Assembly: GCA_015232165.1 (NCBI GenBank)
Contig: JADGAE010000048.1
Span: 1,523 to 9,865, forward strand
DNA: 8,343 nucleotides
Reading direction: 5' to 3'
From: Nitrospirota bacterium
GTDB taxonomy: Bacteria; Nitrospirota; Thermodesulfovibrionia; Thermodesulfovibrionales; Magnetobacteriaceae
Shown: piece after piece, positions 1 through 5,879 of the stretch
Position numbering within the stretch: the first letter of the stretch is position 1
Layout: each line of letters begins with the position of its first letter
The notes under the pieces: generated by a model
Told to the model about the DNA's origin: nothing
The model's input: the letters and a program-made list of their open reading frames with translations, nothing else
Databases searched by the model: none
Position numbers and translations under genes: made by a program

Positions 1-28
1 CTCTTCTAAAGTCATTTGTTGCTATCAC
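1..28 (-). CDS. efp: Elongation factor P, first nine codons (partial, runs off the window)
   Basis: A minus-strand frame begins with GTG at 28-26 and reads MIATNDFRR before the window ends. EF-P proteins typically begin MI(S/A)TNDF(R/K), so this short stretch is distinctive. EF-P binds the ribosome between the P and E sites and relieves stalling at consecutive prolines. An AGGAGG Shine-Dalgarno sequence (complement of 33-38) lies 4 nt upstream. The gene sits 64 nt downstream of a co-directional Xaa-Pro peptidase, and pepP-efp is a recurrent bacterial gene order, which supports the call. An ATG at 62-60 is out of frame and lacks a ribosome binding site. Only nine residues are visible, so the identity rests on the N-terminal motif plus context. 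Confidence 0.75.
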
Positions 29-32
29 GTGG

Positions 33-38
33 CCTCCT
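33..38 (-). promoter_or_regulatory. Shine-Dalgarno of efp
   Basis: AGGAGG on the minus strand, 4 nt before the GTG at 28-26. It is a perfect anti-SD match and fixes the non-ATG start of efp. Confidence 0.7.
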
Positions 39-79
39 AAACTTACCAACTGCTGGTTTCATCTTCACAGATATCCGTA

Positions 80-107
80 TATATATAATATATTATACTA
101 TTTCCAA
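80..107 (-). promoter_or_regulatory. Possible efp promoter overlapping the pepP stop
   Basis: On the minus strand TTGGAA (107-102) and TATATA (85-80) are 16 nt apart. A 14-bp perfect palindrome, TATAATATATTATA (84-97), covers the pepP TAA stop and offers other -10 registers. TTGGAA is also half of an inverted repeat, TTCCAA-N5-TTGGAA (102-118), inside the last pepP codons. This could give efp its own promoter and an operator, but AT-rich sequence readily produces such matches. Confidence 0.3.
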
Positions 108-1160
108 ATTTCTTGGAAGTGTTGTTATCCTCTGTGCCCTGCCGTTTGAGACAACAACCATGTCCTCGATCCTCACCCCGCCAAGGCCAGGGATGTAGAT
201 GCCGGGCTCCACGGTAAACACCATCCCCTCGGTAACGACCACCTTTGGGGCCTTTGCCGATATGCGAGGTCTTTCGTGCACCTCAAGCCCGACGCCATGC
301 CCGGTACCATGACCAAAATATTGACCAAGACCTGCATCCCTTATGACCTTCCGGGCGATAGCATCCGTCTGCACGCCGGTTAATCCCGCCCTTGCACCCT
401 CAATGGCACCGGTGTTAGCCCTGAGCACGATGTCGTGTATCTCCTTCTTTTTTTCAACGTTTGGTCCGTTAACAAGAAAAGTCCTGGTCATATCCGAAAA
501 ATATCCGCCGCTCTCCCCCCCCCAGTCTATCACAACAAGGTCGCCCTTTTCGAGTTTTTTCTGTGTGGGCTTGATATGGGGCAGGGCCGAGTTCCGCCCC
601 GAGGCCACTATCGGATAAAAGGGGAGTTTGTCCACACCGCATTGCCTTAGGGCATCCTCAAGGCGCAGGGATATTGACCGCTCCGTAACGCCGGCCTTTA
701 TGTAACCCTTTATTCTGATTAAGGCATCCTCGGCCTTTTGTATGGCCTGTTTGATCAACTCCAACTCGGAGTCATCCTTGACGGCCCGCAGATGTTCCAC
801 CGTATCCGACAGCGCAGAGACCTCGTCAAAGTGCTTTGACAGTGCCTTATACTGACCGTATACAACGGAATCTTGCACAGCCAATGCCTTAATCCCACGC
901 CTCCTGGCGTATTTAGCCAGGACGCCGGTGATATCCTTGTTGGTTATCTCGCACCTGCACACCGAGACCTCCCTGGCAGACTGCTCCTTGTACCTGAAGT
1001 CGGTAAACAGGACATCTTCCGTATCCGATATCAGAAGATAAGCGTAAGACCCGGTAAACCCCGTCAAGTATCTTATGTTTATGACATCCGTGACAAAGAA
1101 GGCCTTCTTTCTTTTCTTCTTTAACCCGCCCTTGAGTCTTAAAATTCTTTCCGCTAACAT
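93..1160 (-). CDS. pepP: Xaa-Pro aminopeptidase/dipeptidase, M24 family (pita-bread metallopeptidase)
   Basis: A cytoplasmic enzyme expected to remove residues N-terminal to proline. At 355 aa it has the usual length of short bacterial M24B peptidases. Residues 1-125 match the creatinase-like N-terminal domain (an NIRYLTGFTGS segment near 28-38). Residues about 130-350 form the pita-bread catalytic domain. All five expected metal ligands are visible: D212 and D223 (IDWGG, FSDMTRTF), H288 (GHGTGHGVGLEVHE), E318 (TVEPGIY) and E332 (VRIEDM). H195 in ALPH fits the usual substrate-side histidine. A TGA two codons upstream in frame makes the ATG at 1160 the first start. No Shine-Dalgarno is seen, but a promoter-like pair ends 10 nt before the ATG. 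A run of nine G on the coding strand (515-523) encodes WGGE beside D212. pepP versus pepQ specificity cannot be told from sequence. Confidence 0.9.
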   Translation of the reverse strand: MLAERILRLKGGLKKKRKKAFFVTDVINIRYLTGFTGSYAYLLISDTEDVLFTDFRYKEQSAREVSVCRCEITNKDITGVLAKYARRRGIKALAVQDSVVYGQYKALSKHFDEVSALSDTVEHLRAVKDDSELELIKQAIQKAEDALIRIKGYIKAGVTERSISLRLEDALRQCGVDKLPFYPIVASGRNSALPHIKPTQKKLEKGDLVVIDWGGESGGYFSDMTRTFLVNGPNVEKKKEIHDIVLRANTGAIEGARAGLTGVQTDAIARKVIRDAGLGQYFGHGTGHGVGLEVHERPRISAKAPKVVVTEGMVFTVEPGIYIPGLGGVRIEDMVVVSNGRAQRITTLPRNLEIV

Positions 1161-1170
1161 GGATCATGAC

Positions 1171-1200
1171 AGTGTACGACAATGCCGCCGGCGATGTCAA
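1171..1200 (-). promoter_or_regulatory. Promoter of pepP, leaderless type
   Basis: On the minus strand a perfect -35 TTGACA (1200-1195) and a -10 TACACT (1176-1171) are 18 nt apart. The -10 ends 10 nt before the pepP ATG at 1160, so transcription would begin about 3-4 nt from the start codon. That fits the missing Shine-Dalgarno. The left end of the repeat element lies 20 nt upstream of the -35. Confidence 0.55.
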
Positions 1201-1253
1201 TAGAAAAAATGTGGGAAAGCAGGGCAATCGCATTTGAACAAAAGAAAAAGAAT

Positions 1254-1274
1254 GGGGGACTTTGTCCCCCTTTT
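1254..1274 (+). terminator. Terminator-like hairpin in the left arm of copy 1
   Basis: GGGGGAC (1254-1260), loop TTT, GTCCCCC (1264-1270), then TTTT. The 7-bp GC-rich stem has a T tract on the plus strand, and on the minus strand it is followed by another T-rich run. It could stop transcription either way, but no gene obviously needs it here, so it may just be element structure. Confidence 0.4.
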
Positions 1275-1498
1275 ATGGCAGGGGTGCCTCACCCCCTCAG
1301 ACCCCCTTACAAGGGAGCACAGCCCCTTTTTATGCCAGGGGTCGCTGACCCCCTTGACCCCGTAAAGGGCTGGTTGGCAAGTTGAAAAATGGTTATTTTA
1401 TCATAAAAAACATGTATCCCCTTAAAAAGACATGGTAAAATTCTTTTAAAGGGGTCAAGGGGACTTCTTCGTGGCCGGGGCGCCTCGCCCCTCCCCTT

Positions 1499-1562
1499 GT
1501 GGGTGGGTCTGAGGGAGCCAGGAGCGTCCTGGAGCGCCAAGAGGGCAAAGCCCTCCATTCTT
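1499..1562. repeat. Conserved 64-nt block, right arm of copy 1
   Basis: This block recurs in the same orientation at 5817-5879 with three differences (one T deleted, C to A, G to A). It holds two small hairpins: CCAGGA/TCCTGG (1518-1523, 1527-1532) and GAGGGC-AAA-GCCCTC (1541-1555). Its reverse complement happens to be open and encodes a spurious peptide containing MEGFALLALQDAPGSL. Confidence 0.8.
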
Positions 1563-1651
1563 GTACCCTGTGCGTAAGGTGAGTGATTATTTCTAATGCG
1601 ATTGCCCTGTGTTGCCCTTGGGTGCATATGTTTTTTTTGGGGAAGATAATT

Positions 1652-1657
1652 TATAAT
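1652..1657 (+). promoter_or_regulatory. -10 box of the HPP-family gene, leaderless type
   Basis: A consensus TATAAT ends 9 nt before the ATG at 1667. No good -35 hexamer is seen at 16-18 nt upstream (the region is TGTTTT-like). No Shine-Dalgarno lies between it and the ATG; the purine-rich GGGGAAGA at 1639-1646 is about 20 nt away, too far. Together this suggests a leaderless mRNA. Confidence 0.45.
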
Positions 1658-1666
1658 ATAGACCTT

Positions 1667-2221
1667 ATGAGTAGTGGTGTCTTAAAAGAGTATATTGGCA
1701 AGATGACGGGATATACGAAAAACCCGCAGGTCGTGAATTTGTCTGAAATATTTTGGTCTTGGGTGGGTGGTTTTTTGGGTATCAGCGCCGTGGCTCTTTT
1801 GCACTATAAGGTGTTTAAGGGCATGGATATGATGATGCTCATTGGGTCATTTGGGGCGTCGGCGGTGTTAATCTACGGGGCAATCAAGAGCCCGCTGGCA
1901 CAACCAAGGAACCTGCTCGGTGGACATGTCTTGTCGGCCCTGGTTGGCGTGGCTGCTTACAAAATCTTTGGGGGATATTTATGGCTGGCGGCCCCGATGG
2001 CAGTCGCTACGGCAATTGCCCTGATGCAAGCAACAAGGACGCTTCATCCCCCCGGAGGGGCAACCGCCTTGATTGCCGTCATTGGCGGATCAGACATACA
2101 TGCCCTGGGGGTTCTGTATGCCCTTATACCTGCCGGAGCAGGGGCGCTCATCATGCTGATCGTCGCGCTTATAGTCAACAACATCCCCAAGACCCGGCGA
2201 TACCCGGAGTTCTGGTTATAG
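1667..2221 (+). CDS. HPP family integral membrane protein
   Basis: A 184-residue inner-membrane protein of the HPP family, named for its conserved His-Pro-Pro. Family hallmarks are visible: SPLAQPRNLLGGH (75-87), TLHPPGGATAL (125-135) and a C-terminal RYPEFW. About five hydrophobic segments fall near residues 29-48, 53-72, 88-102, 104-121 and 146-170. There is no CBS-domain extension, so this is the short form. Some relatives have been linked to nitrite transport in cyanobacteria and plastids; I cannot assign a substrate here. The frame is open from an ATG at 1583 and another at 1628, but the first starts inside the repeat-element sequence and neither has a ribosome binding site. I choose 1667 because it follows a TATAAT box and gives the family's usual N-terminus. 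It diverges from pepP across the element and ends upstream of a terminator. Confidence 0.88.
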   Translation: MSSGVLKEYIGKMTGYTKNPQVVNLSEIFWSWVGGFLGISAVALLHYKVFKGMDMMMLIGSFGASAVLIYGAIKSPLAQPRNLLGGHVLSALVGVAAYKIFGGYLWLAAPMAVATAIALMQATRTLHPPGGATALIAVIGGSDIHALGVLYALIPAGAGALIMLIVALIVNNIPKTRRYPEFWL

Positions 2222-2258
2222 ACCCGTAATTTTATTCTGTCTGAAGATTAAAAATTCA

Positions 2259-2274
2259 GGAGGTGTCCACCTCC
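2259..2274 (+). promoter_or_regulatory. Hairpin competing with the downstream terminator
   Basis: GGAGGTG (2259-2265), spacer TC, CACCTCC (2268-2274): a perfect 7-bp inverted repeat (about 6 bp can pair around a 4-nt loop). Its right half is also the left half of the terminator stem at 2268-2303, so the two folds exclude each other. This resembles an attenuator, though no leader peptide or ligand-binding fold is apparent. Confidence 0.4.
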
Positions 2275-2308
2275 CCGTATATGGGATGGACAGGGGGGAG
2301 GTGCTTTT
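2268..2308 (+). terminator. Intrinsic terminator after the HPP gene
   Basis: CACCTCCCC (2268-2276) pairs with GGGGAGGTG (2295-2303), a perfect 9-bp stem around an 18-nt loop, followed by CTTTT. It lies 46 nt after the HPP stop and just before the likely pilB promoter, so it probably separates the two units. The T tract is short. Confidence 0.5.
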
Positions 2309-2345
2309 GCCTTGAAACGATATTTTAATGTATAATGTATATCGT
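2307..2345 (+). promoter_or_regulatory. Likely pilB promoter with an inverted repeat around the -10
   Basis: TTGCCT (2307-2312) and TATAAT (2331-2336) are 18 nt apart; TTGAAA at 2312-2317 is another -35-like word but only 13 nt from this -10. ACGATAT (2317-2323) and ATATCGT (2339-2345) form a perfect 7-bp inverted repeat with a 15-nt spacer that brackets the -10, as an operator might. Transcription would start near 2343, giving a leader of about 50 nt. Confidence 0.4.
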
Positions 2346-2381
2346 AAATTATAATAACTTGTATCTATTTTAAGTAAAAAT

Positions 2382-2387
2382 AAGGAG
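2382..2387 (+). promoter_or_regulatory. Shine-Dalgarno of pilB
   Basis: AAGGAG lies 5 nt before the ATG at 2393. A GTG two codons earlier (2387) is in frame but overlaps this Shine-Dalgarno, so 2393 is preferred. Confidence 0.8.
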
Positions 2388-2392
2388 TGCGT

Positions 2393-4510
2393 ATGGCAGC
2401 CGTGCAGGGCAAGAAGAGGATTGGCGAGGTACTTATACAGTCAGGGCTAATTACACAGACCCAACTGCAGAGGGCCTTAAATCACCAGGCTACGTTAAAG
2501 GCAATAGGTGAGCGGCCACTGTTGGGTAATGTACTCGTTGAATTAAACATCTTAACCGTAAACCAGTTGTTGGCTGCTACGCAGAGGTATGAATTCAGAC
2601 TGCCCTTCTGTGAGTATCTGTTAATGGACAACAAGGTGACCAAAGATCAGGTATACCAGGCCCTTGCAATGCAAGAGGCAAATCCCACAAGGCGCCTTGG
2701 CGATATACTCGTTAAAGACCTCAAGATAATAAGCCACGAGACCCTGTTAAGGACTATCGCAAAGCAATATAACGTGACACGGATAAAGCCGGATGTCTCC
2801 GAGGTGGAGCCTGATGTGTTCTTTGCGTTTTCCGATAAGACGCTGCTGGAGAAACATTTCATCCCGTACAAGAAGTTTGTGGCCGACCAGGGTGTGGTGA
2901 TTTGTCAGTGCCTGGTGGCGGATATAAAACGCAAGGACCTGCAAAAGCTGACAGACGAAATCACCAGGGCGCTCAGGACACAAATAGTCATAGAGACAAA
3001 GGGGACTGAGAAGGGGGCGGAGAAGGTTGCCATTACCGTTGAATATGCCCTTGCCGACCTCGACGAGATAATGTCGTTTATACCGCATGCGCATGAAAAC
3101 AAAGAGGCGATCTCCTTCTCAAAGAAGATCAAGATTGACACAATGGAGCGTGAGGAGACGCTCAACATCGGTAGAACATTCTACTCAACCAACACGAACC
3201 TAAATATCTTTATGCAAATAATGATGAAGGCGATAGACCTGGGGGCCTCCGATATACACTTTGAACCCATGAAGGAGAAGCTGCGTGTGCGTTTCCGTAT
3301 TGACGGCGTATTAATCCCGCAGCCTGACCTGCCAAAGGCCCTCAATACACATTTTATCCGGGGGCTTAAGAACTTCTTCAGGTTTAAGGACTCACACCTC
3401 AGAAACGTAATAGTCGATGACCGTAAGCGGGTCTTTTATGAGGACAAGGGCATAGAGGCCGACCTGAGAATATCAGTCCTGCCAACCGTCTTTGGCGATA
3501 AAATGGTTATACGTTTGCTCATCCAGAGCGACGTTATCCCGACGTTTGAGAAGCTGGGTATGTTCAAGAACCTGATGCTCAAGTACCAGATGGTGTGTTC
3601 CATGTCCTCGGGGATAGTGATCGTGACAGGCCCTACGGGCTCGGGCAAGACCACTACTTTGTTTGCCACACTGGACTACCTCAACGATGAATCCATAAAC
3701 ATCCTTACCCTTGAGGACCCCCCGGAATACCTGATCAATGGCGTGAATCAGGCCAGGGTCTCAGGAGAGGAGTCCGGTCGCGAGATATCCTACATACATG
3801 GTCTTAAAAGCGCCCTGAGACAGGACCCCGATGTCATCATGTTTGGCGAGATGCGCGATCAGGAATCGGCCTCCGTTGCCCTGACGGCAGGGTTGACGGG
3901 ACATCTTCTGTTTACAACACTACACACAAACGATGCCGCAAGCGCTATTACACGCCTGTTTGACATGGGGGTGCGACCGTTTATGCTGTCCTCGACGTTG
4001 GTGTCCATACTTGGGCAGCGGTTGGTTAGGCTGACCTGCAGGCACTGCAAGGAAGAATACACGCCCAAGGTTCATGACATGGATTTCTTCAGGATATTCA
4101 TACGTAATTTCGACGTTGACCTGATATCGGGTAACGTTAAGTTTTATCGGGGCAAGGGCTGTGAACAATGCATGTACACAGGTTATAAGGGCAGGATTGC
4201 CCTACACGAGCTCCTGTGCGTCAACGACGAAATAAGAAGGGGCGTCCTGGAGGGAGCCACTGCAAAGATGGCAGAAAACATCGCAAGAACTTACGGCATG
4301 ACCTCCATGATAGAAGATGGCCTGCTTAAAGTAATCAACGGACTCACTACGGTTGAGGAGGTGCTGCGCGTGGCAAAGACCCTCGAAAACCCAAAGATTA
4401 CAAGGACCATAGACGAGATACGATACCTCCTTGAAGGTGAGCTGACAAGGGAGCAGATCATCGCCGCAGTGTTTTCCTCCGCGGGCGAAAAAGGCGTAGA
4501 GGCATCATAA
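2393..4510 (+). CDS. pilB: PilB/GspE-type secretion ATPase (type IV pilus assembly or type II secretion)
   Basis: A 705-residue cytoplasmic hexameric ATPase that powers pilin or pseudopilin assembly. The N-terminal 130 residues contain four helical repeats of 25-30 aa (near 8-32, 42-66, 70-94 and 100-126), like two MshEN modules (c-di-GMP binding in some relatives). A T2SSE_N-like region follows to about 225. The ATPase core has Walker A GPTGSGKTTT (413-422), an Asp box TLEDPPEY (439-446), Walker B DPDVIMFGEMRD (478-489) and a His box GHLLFTTLHTND (503-514). Zinc-site cysteines are C549, C552, C590 and C593. Odd points: EDPPEY replaces the common EDPIEY, and about 45 residues follow the usual end (TTVEEVLRVAK). 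No pilC, pilT or pilin gene lies nearby, so pilus versus secretion role is undecided; the four-cysteine site and N-terminal repeats favour PilB. Confidence 0.88.
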   Translation: MAAVQGKKRIGEVLIQSGLITQTQLQRALNHQATLKAIGERPLLGNVLVELNILTVNQLLAATQRYEFRLPFCEYLLMDNKVTKDQVYQALAMQEANPTRRLGDILVKDLKIISHETLLRTIAKQYNVTRIKPDVSEVEPDVFFAFSDKTLLEKHFIPYKKFVADQGVVICQCLVADIKRKDLQKLTDEITRALRTQIVIETKGTEKGAEKVAITVEYALADLDEIMSFIPHAHENKEAISFSKKIKIDTMEREETLNIGRTFYSTNTNLNIFMQIMMKAIDLGASDIHFEPMKEKLRVRFRIDGVLIPQPDLPKALNTHFIRGLKNFFRFKDSHLRNVIVDDRKRVFYEDKGIEADLRISVLPTVFGDKMVIRLLIQSDVIPTFEKLGMFKNLMLKYQMVCSMSSGIVIVTGPTGSGKTTTLFATLDYLNDESINILTLEDPPEYLINGVNQARVSGEESGREISYIHGLKSALRQDPDVIMFGEMRDQESASVALTAGLTGHLLFTTLHTNDAASAITRLFDMGVRPFMLSSTLVSILGQRLVRLTCRHCKEEYTPKVHDMDFFRIFIRNFDVDLISGNVKFYRGKGCEQCMYTGYKGRIALHELLCVNDEIRRGVLEGATAKMAENIARTYGMTSMIEDGLLKVINGLTTVEEVLRVAKTLENPKITRTIDEIRYLLEGELTREQIIAAVFSSAGEKGVEAS

Positions 4511-4528
4511 TGCGTTCGGAGGTGAATT

Positions 4529-5689
4529 GTGGATAAGGTTGTTCTAAGGCGCACGCGCCGCTTAAACGAGGGGCACTTGTGGGTGTTCTCCAACGAGCTG
4601 CAGGGCAGCCCAAAGAGGTACACACCGGGGGCTGTGGTTTCGCTATACGACAGGCAGGACAACTTCCTGGCCGTTGGATATATCAATCCACATTCCCTGA
4701 TATCCGTGCGTATCCTGAGCAGAAAGCAGGAAGAGATAGACGCGGACTTCCTGCGCAAGCGCATACTAAAGGCGGTTGAGTATCGAAGGAGGTTCCTGCC
4801 GGGAAAGGACTCCTGCAGGGTGGTCTACAGCGAGGGAGACCTCCTGCCGGGCCTCATCGTGGATAAGTATAATGACGTGATAGTCGTGCAGACCCTGACC
4901 TATGGGATGGAGCTATTGAAGGATACCATACTGGATATCCTGGATGAGATACTCAGGCCGTCGGCAATCGTCCTCAGAAACGACACCGCAATCAGGCAGC
5001 TTGAGGGGCTTCCCCTGGAGAAGCAACTGTTAAAGGGGACGTTGGATACCCTGCCGATTATATTAGAGGGTGGATTGAGGCTTGAGGTAGACCCGATGTC
5101 GGGGCAGAAGACGGGGTTTTTCCTCGACCAGGGTGAAAACAGGCTGTCCTTTGCGCGGCTTATAGGCCTTGGTGCGCGCGGGCTGGACCTCTTCAGTTAC
5201 ACCGGGGCATGGGGACTTACCGCAGCCTCCGCGGGGGCCGACGTAACACTGGTGGATACCTCCGAGAGGGCACTGCAGATGGCATCTAAAAACGCTCAAC
5301 TCAATAACCTCCAACACAGGTGTGAGTTCGTGCAGGATGATGCATTTGACTTCCTCAAGAGGCAGGTACAGGATGGCATTCTCTACGATTTTATAATCCT
5401 GGACCCACCATCATTTGTCAAGTCCCGTGCAAATATCAAGGATGGCATCAGGGGCTATGCCGAGCTAAACTACCTTGCCATAAGGGCGTTAAAAGGCGGC
5501 GGTCTGCTTGCCACCTCCTCGTGTTCCTACCACGTTGCCACGGAGACGTTTATGGAGACGATCACGCGGTGTGCCGTTGGCAGGGATGTCCGTATTCTCG
5601 ACGTCCGCTCCCAGGGCATTGACCACCCAAGGTTGTTTGCCGTGCCGGAGACCCAGTACCTCAAATGCGTCTTTGTCGAAGTCGTCTGA
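4529..5689 (+). CDS. rlmI: Class I SAM-dependent rRNA methyltransferase, RlmI-like (23S rRNA cytosine-C5)
   Basis: 386 aa, close to the usual RlmI length. RlmI makes m5C1962 in E. coli 23S rRNA; the exact target here is inferred. Residues 1-70 form a PUA-like RNA-binding domain (ending near SLISVRILSR). A linker domain follows, with QKTGFFLDQ at 193-201. The Rossmann methyltransferase has motif I LDLFSYTGAWGL (219-230), an acidic strand LVDTSE (241-246), DPPSF (292-296) and SCS (331-333) holding the likely catalytic Cys332. The start is GTG at 4529, set by GGAGG at 4518-4522, 6 nt upstream. It lies 18 nt after the pilB stop on the same strand, so co-transcription is likely, though no functional link is known. 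It converges on the fic gene across the second repeat element. Confidence 0.88.
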   Translation: MDKVVLRRTRRLNEGHLWVFSNELQGSPKRYTPGAVVSLYDRQDNFLAVGYINPHSLISVRILSRKQEEIDADFLRKRILKAVEYRRRFLPGKDSCRVVYSEGDLLPGLIVDKYNDVIVVQTLTYGMELLKDTILDILDEILRPSAIVLRNDTAIRQLEGLPLEKQLLKGTLDTLPIILEGGLRLEVDPMSGQKTGFFLDQGENRLSFARLIGLGARGLDLFSYTGAWGLTAASAGADVTLVDTSERALQMASKNAQLNNLQHRCEFVQDDAFDFLKRQVQDGILYDFIILDPPSFVKSRANIKDGIRGYAELNYLAIRALKGGGLLATSSCSYHVATETFMETITRCAVGRDVRILDVRSQGIDHPRLFAVPETQYLKCVFVEVV

Positions 5690-5709
5690 ACGTAATAGTT
5701 CACCCCCCT

Positions 5710-5740
5710 AAGAAAAGAGAGAAAGGGGCGGCTCCGCCCC
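5710..5740 (-). terminator. Hairpin serving as terminator for the minus-strand genes
   Basis: GGGGCGG (5725-5731), CT, CCGCCCC (5734-5740). On the minus strand this GC-rich hairpin is followed by a pyrimidine-rich TTTCTCTCTTTTCTT tract, so it could end transcripts coming from fic. On the plus strand it is followed by CCTTC and would be a poor U-tract terminator for the rlmI-like gene. Confidence 0.4.
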
Positions 5741-5816
5741 CCTTCAGAACCCCCCGCAAGGGGACCAGTCCCCTTGACCCCGTAATGGCGTGGCCACAGT
5801 ACATAGTTTACACCGT

Positions 5817-5879
5817 GTGGGTGGGTCTGAGGGAGCCAGGAGCGTCCGGAGCGACAAGAAGGCAAAGCCCTCCATTCTT
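5817..5879. repeat. Conserved inner block, right arm of copy 2
   Basis: Second copy of the block at 1499-1562, same orientation, 63 nt with three differences. One substitution turns GAGGGC into GAAGGC and so weakens the small hairpin with GCCCTC. A one-base deletion also disrupts the CCAGGA/TCCTGG stem. Confidence 0.8.

Larger units (their letters stand above)
1220..1609. mobile_element. MITE-like fold-back element, copy 1 (390 nt, no transposase)
   Basis: Bounded by CAGGGCAATCGCATT (1220-1234) and its exact reverse complement (1595-1609); the match extends to 18 of 19 positions (1220-1238 with 1591-1609). The two halves are diverged copies of one unit in opposite orientation. AAGAATGG plus a hairpin occurs at about 1249-1270 and, inverted, at 1541-1562. 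CTCAGACCC...CAAGGG at about 1298-1317 recurs inverted at about 1495-1513. CCCCTTGACCCC (1350-1361) recurs inverted at 1451-1462. An imperfect 12-bp hairpin (1418-1429 with 1443-1454, one mismatch) lies near the centre. No transposase and no obvious target-site duplication are seen. It fills most of the gene-free stretch between pepP and the HPP gene. Confidence 0.7.

Noticed and set aside
913..1233. Minus-strand open frame of 106 residues overlapping the start of pepP
   Set aside because: It is an alternative-frame shadow of pepP with no family resemblance; the M24 frame is strongly supported.
1307..1627. A 106-residue minus-strand open frame containing MEGFALLALQDAPGSL
   Set aside because: It lies almost wholly inside the inverted-repeat element, its sequence follows the palindromes, and it has no ribosome binding site. 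The matching block in copy 2 has a one-base deletion that breaks the frame.
1583..1666. Longer N-terminus for the HPP protein (ATG 1583 or 1628)
   Set aside because: The first start falls in the element's end region, neither has a Shine-Dalgarno, and the likely -10 box at 1652-1657 lies downstream of both.
2281..2328. A 15-codon open frame (ATG 2281) downstream of AGGAGG, as a possible leader peptide
   Set aside because: The Shine-Dalgarno is about 17 nt away, too far, and the frame lies in the terminator loop and stem with no regulatory codon run.
4510..4536. An eight-codon frame whose ATG overlaps the pilB stop (TAATG)
   Set aside because: Too short, out of frame with the rlmI-like gene, and overlapping that gene's start and Shine-Dalgarno; most likely chance.
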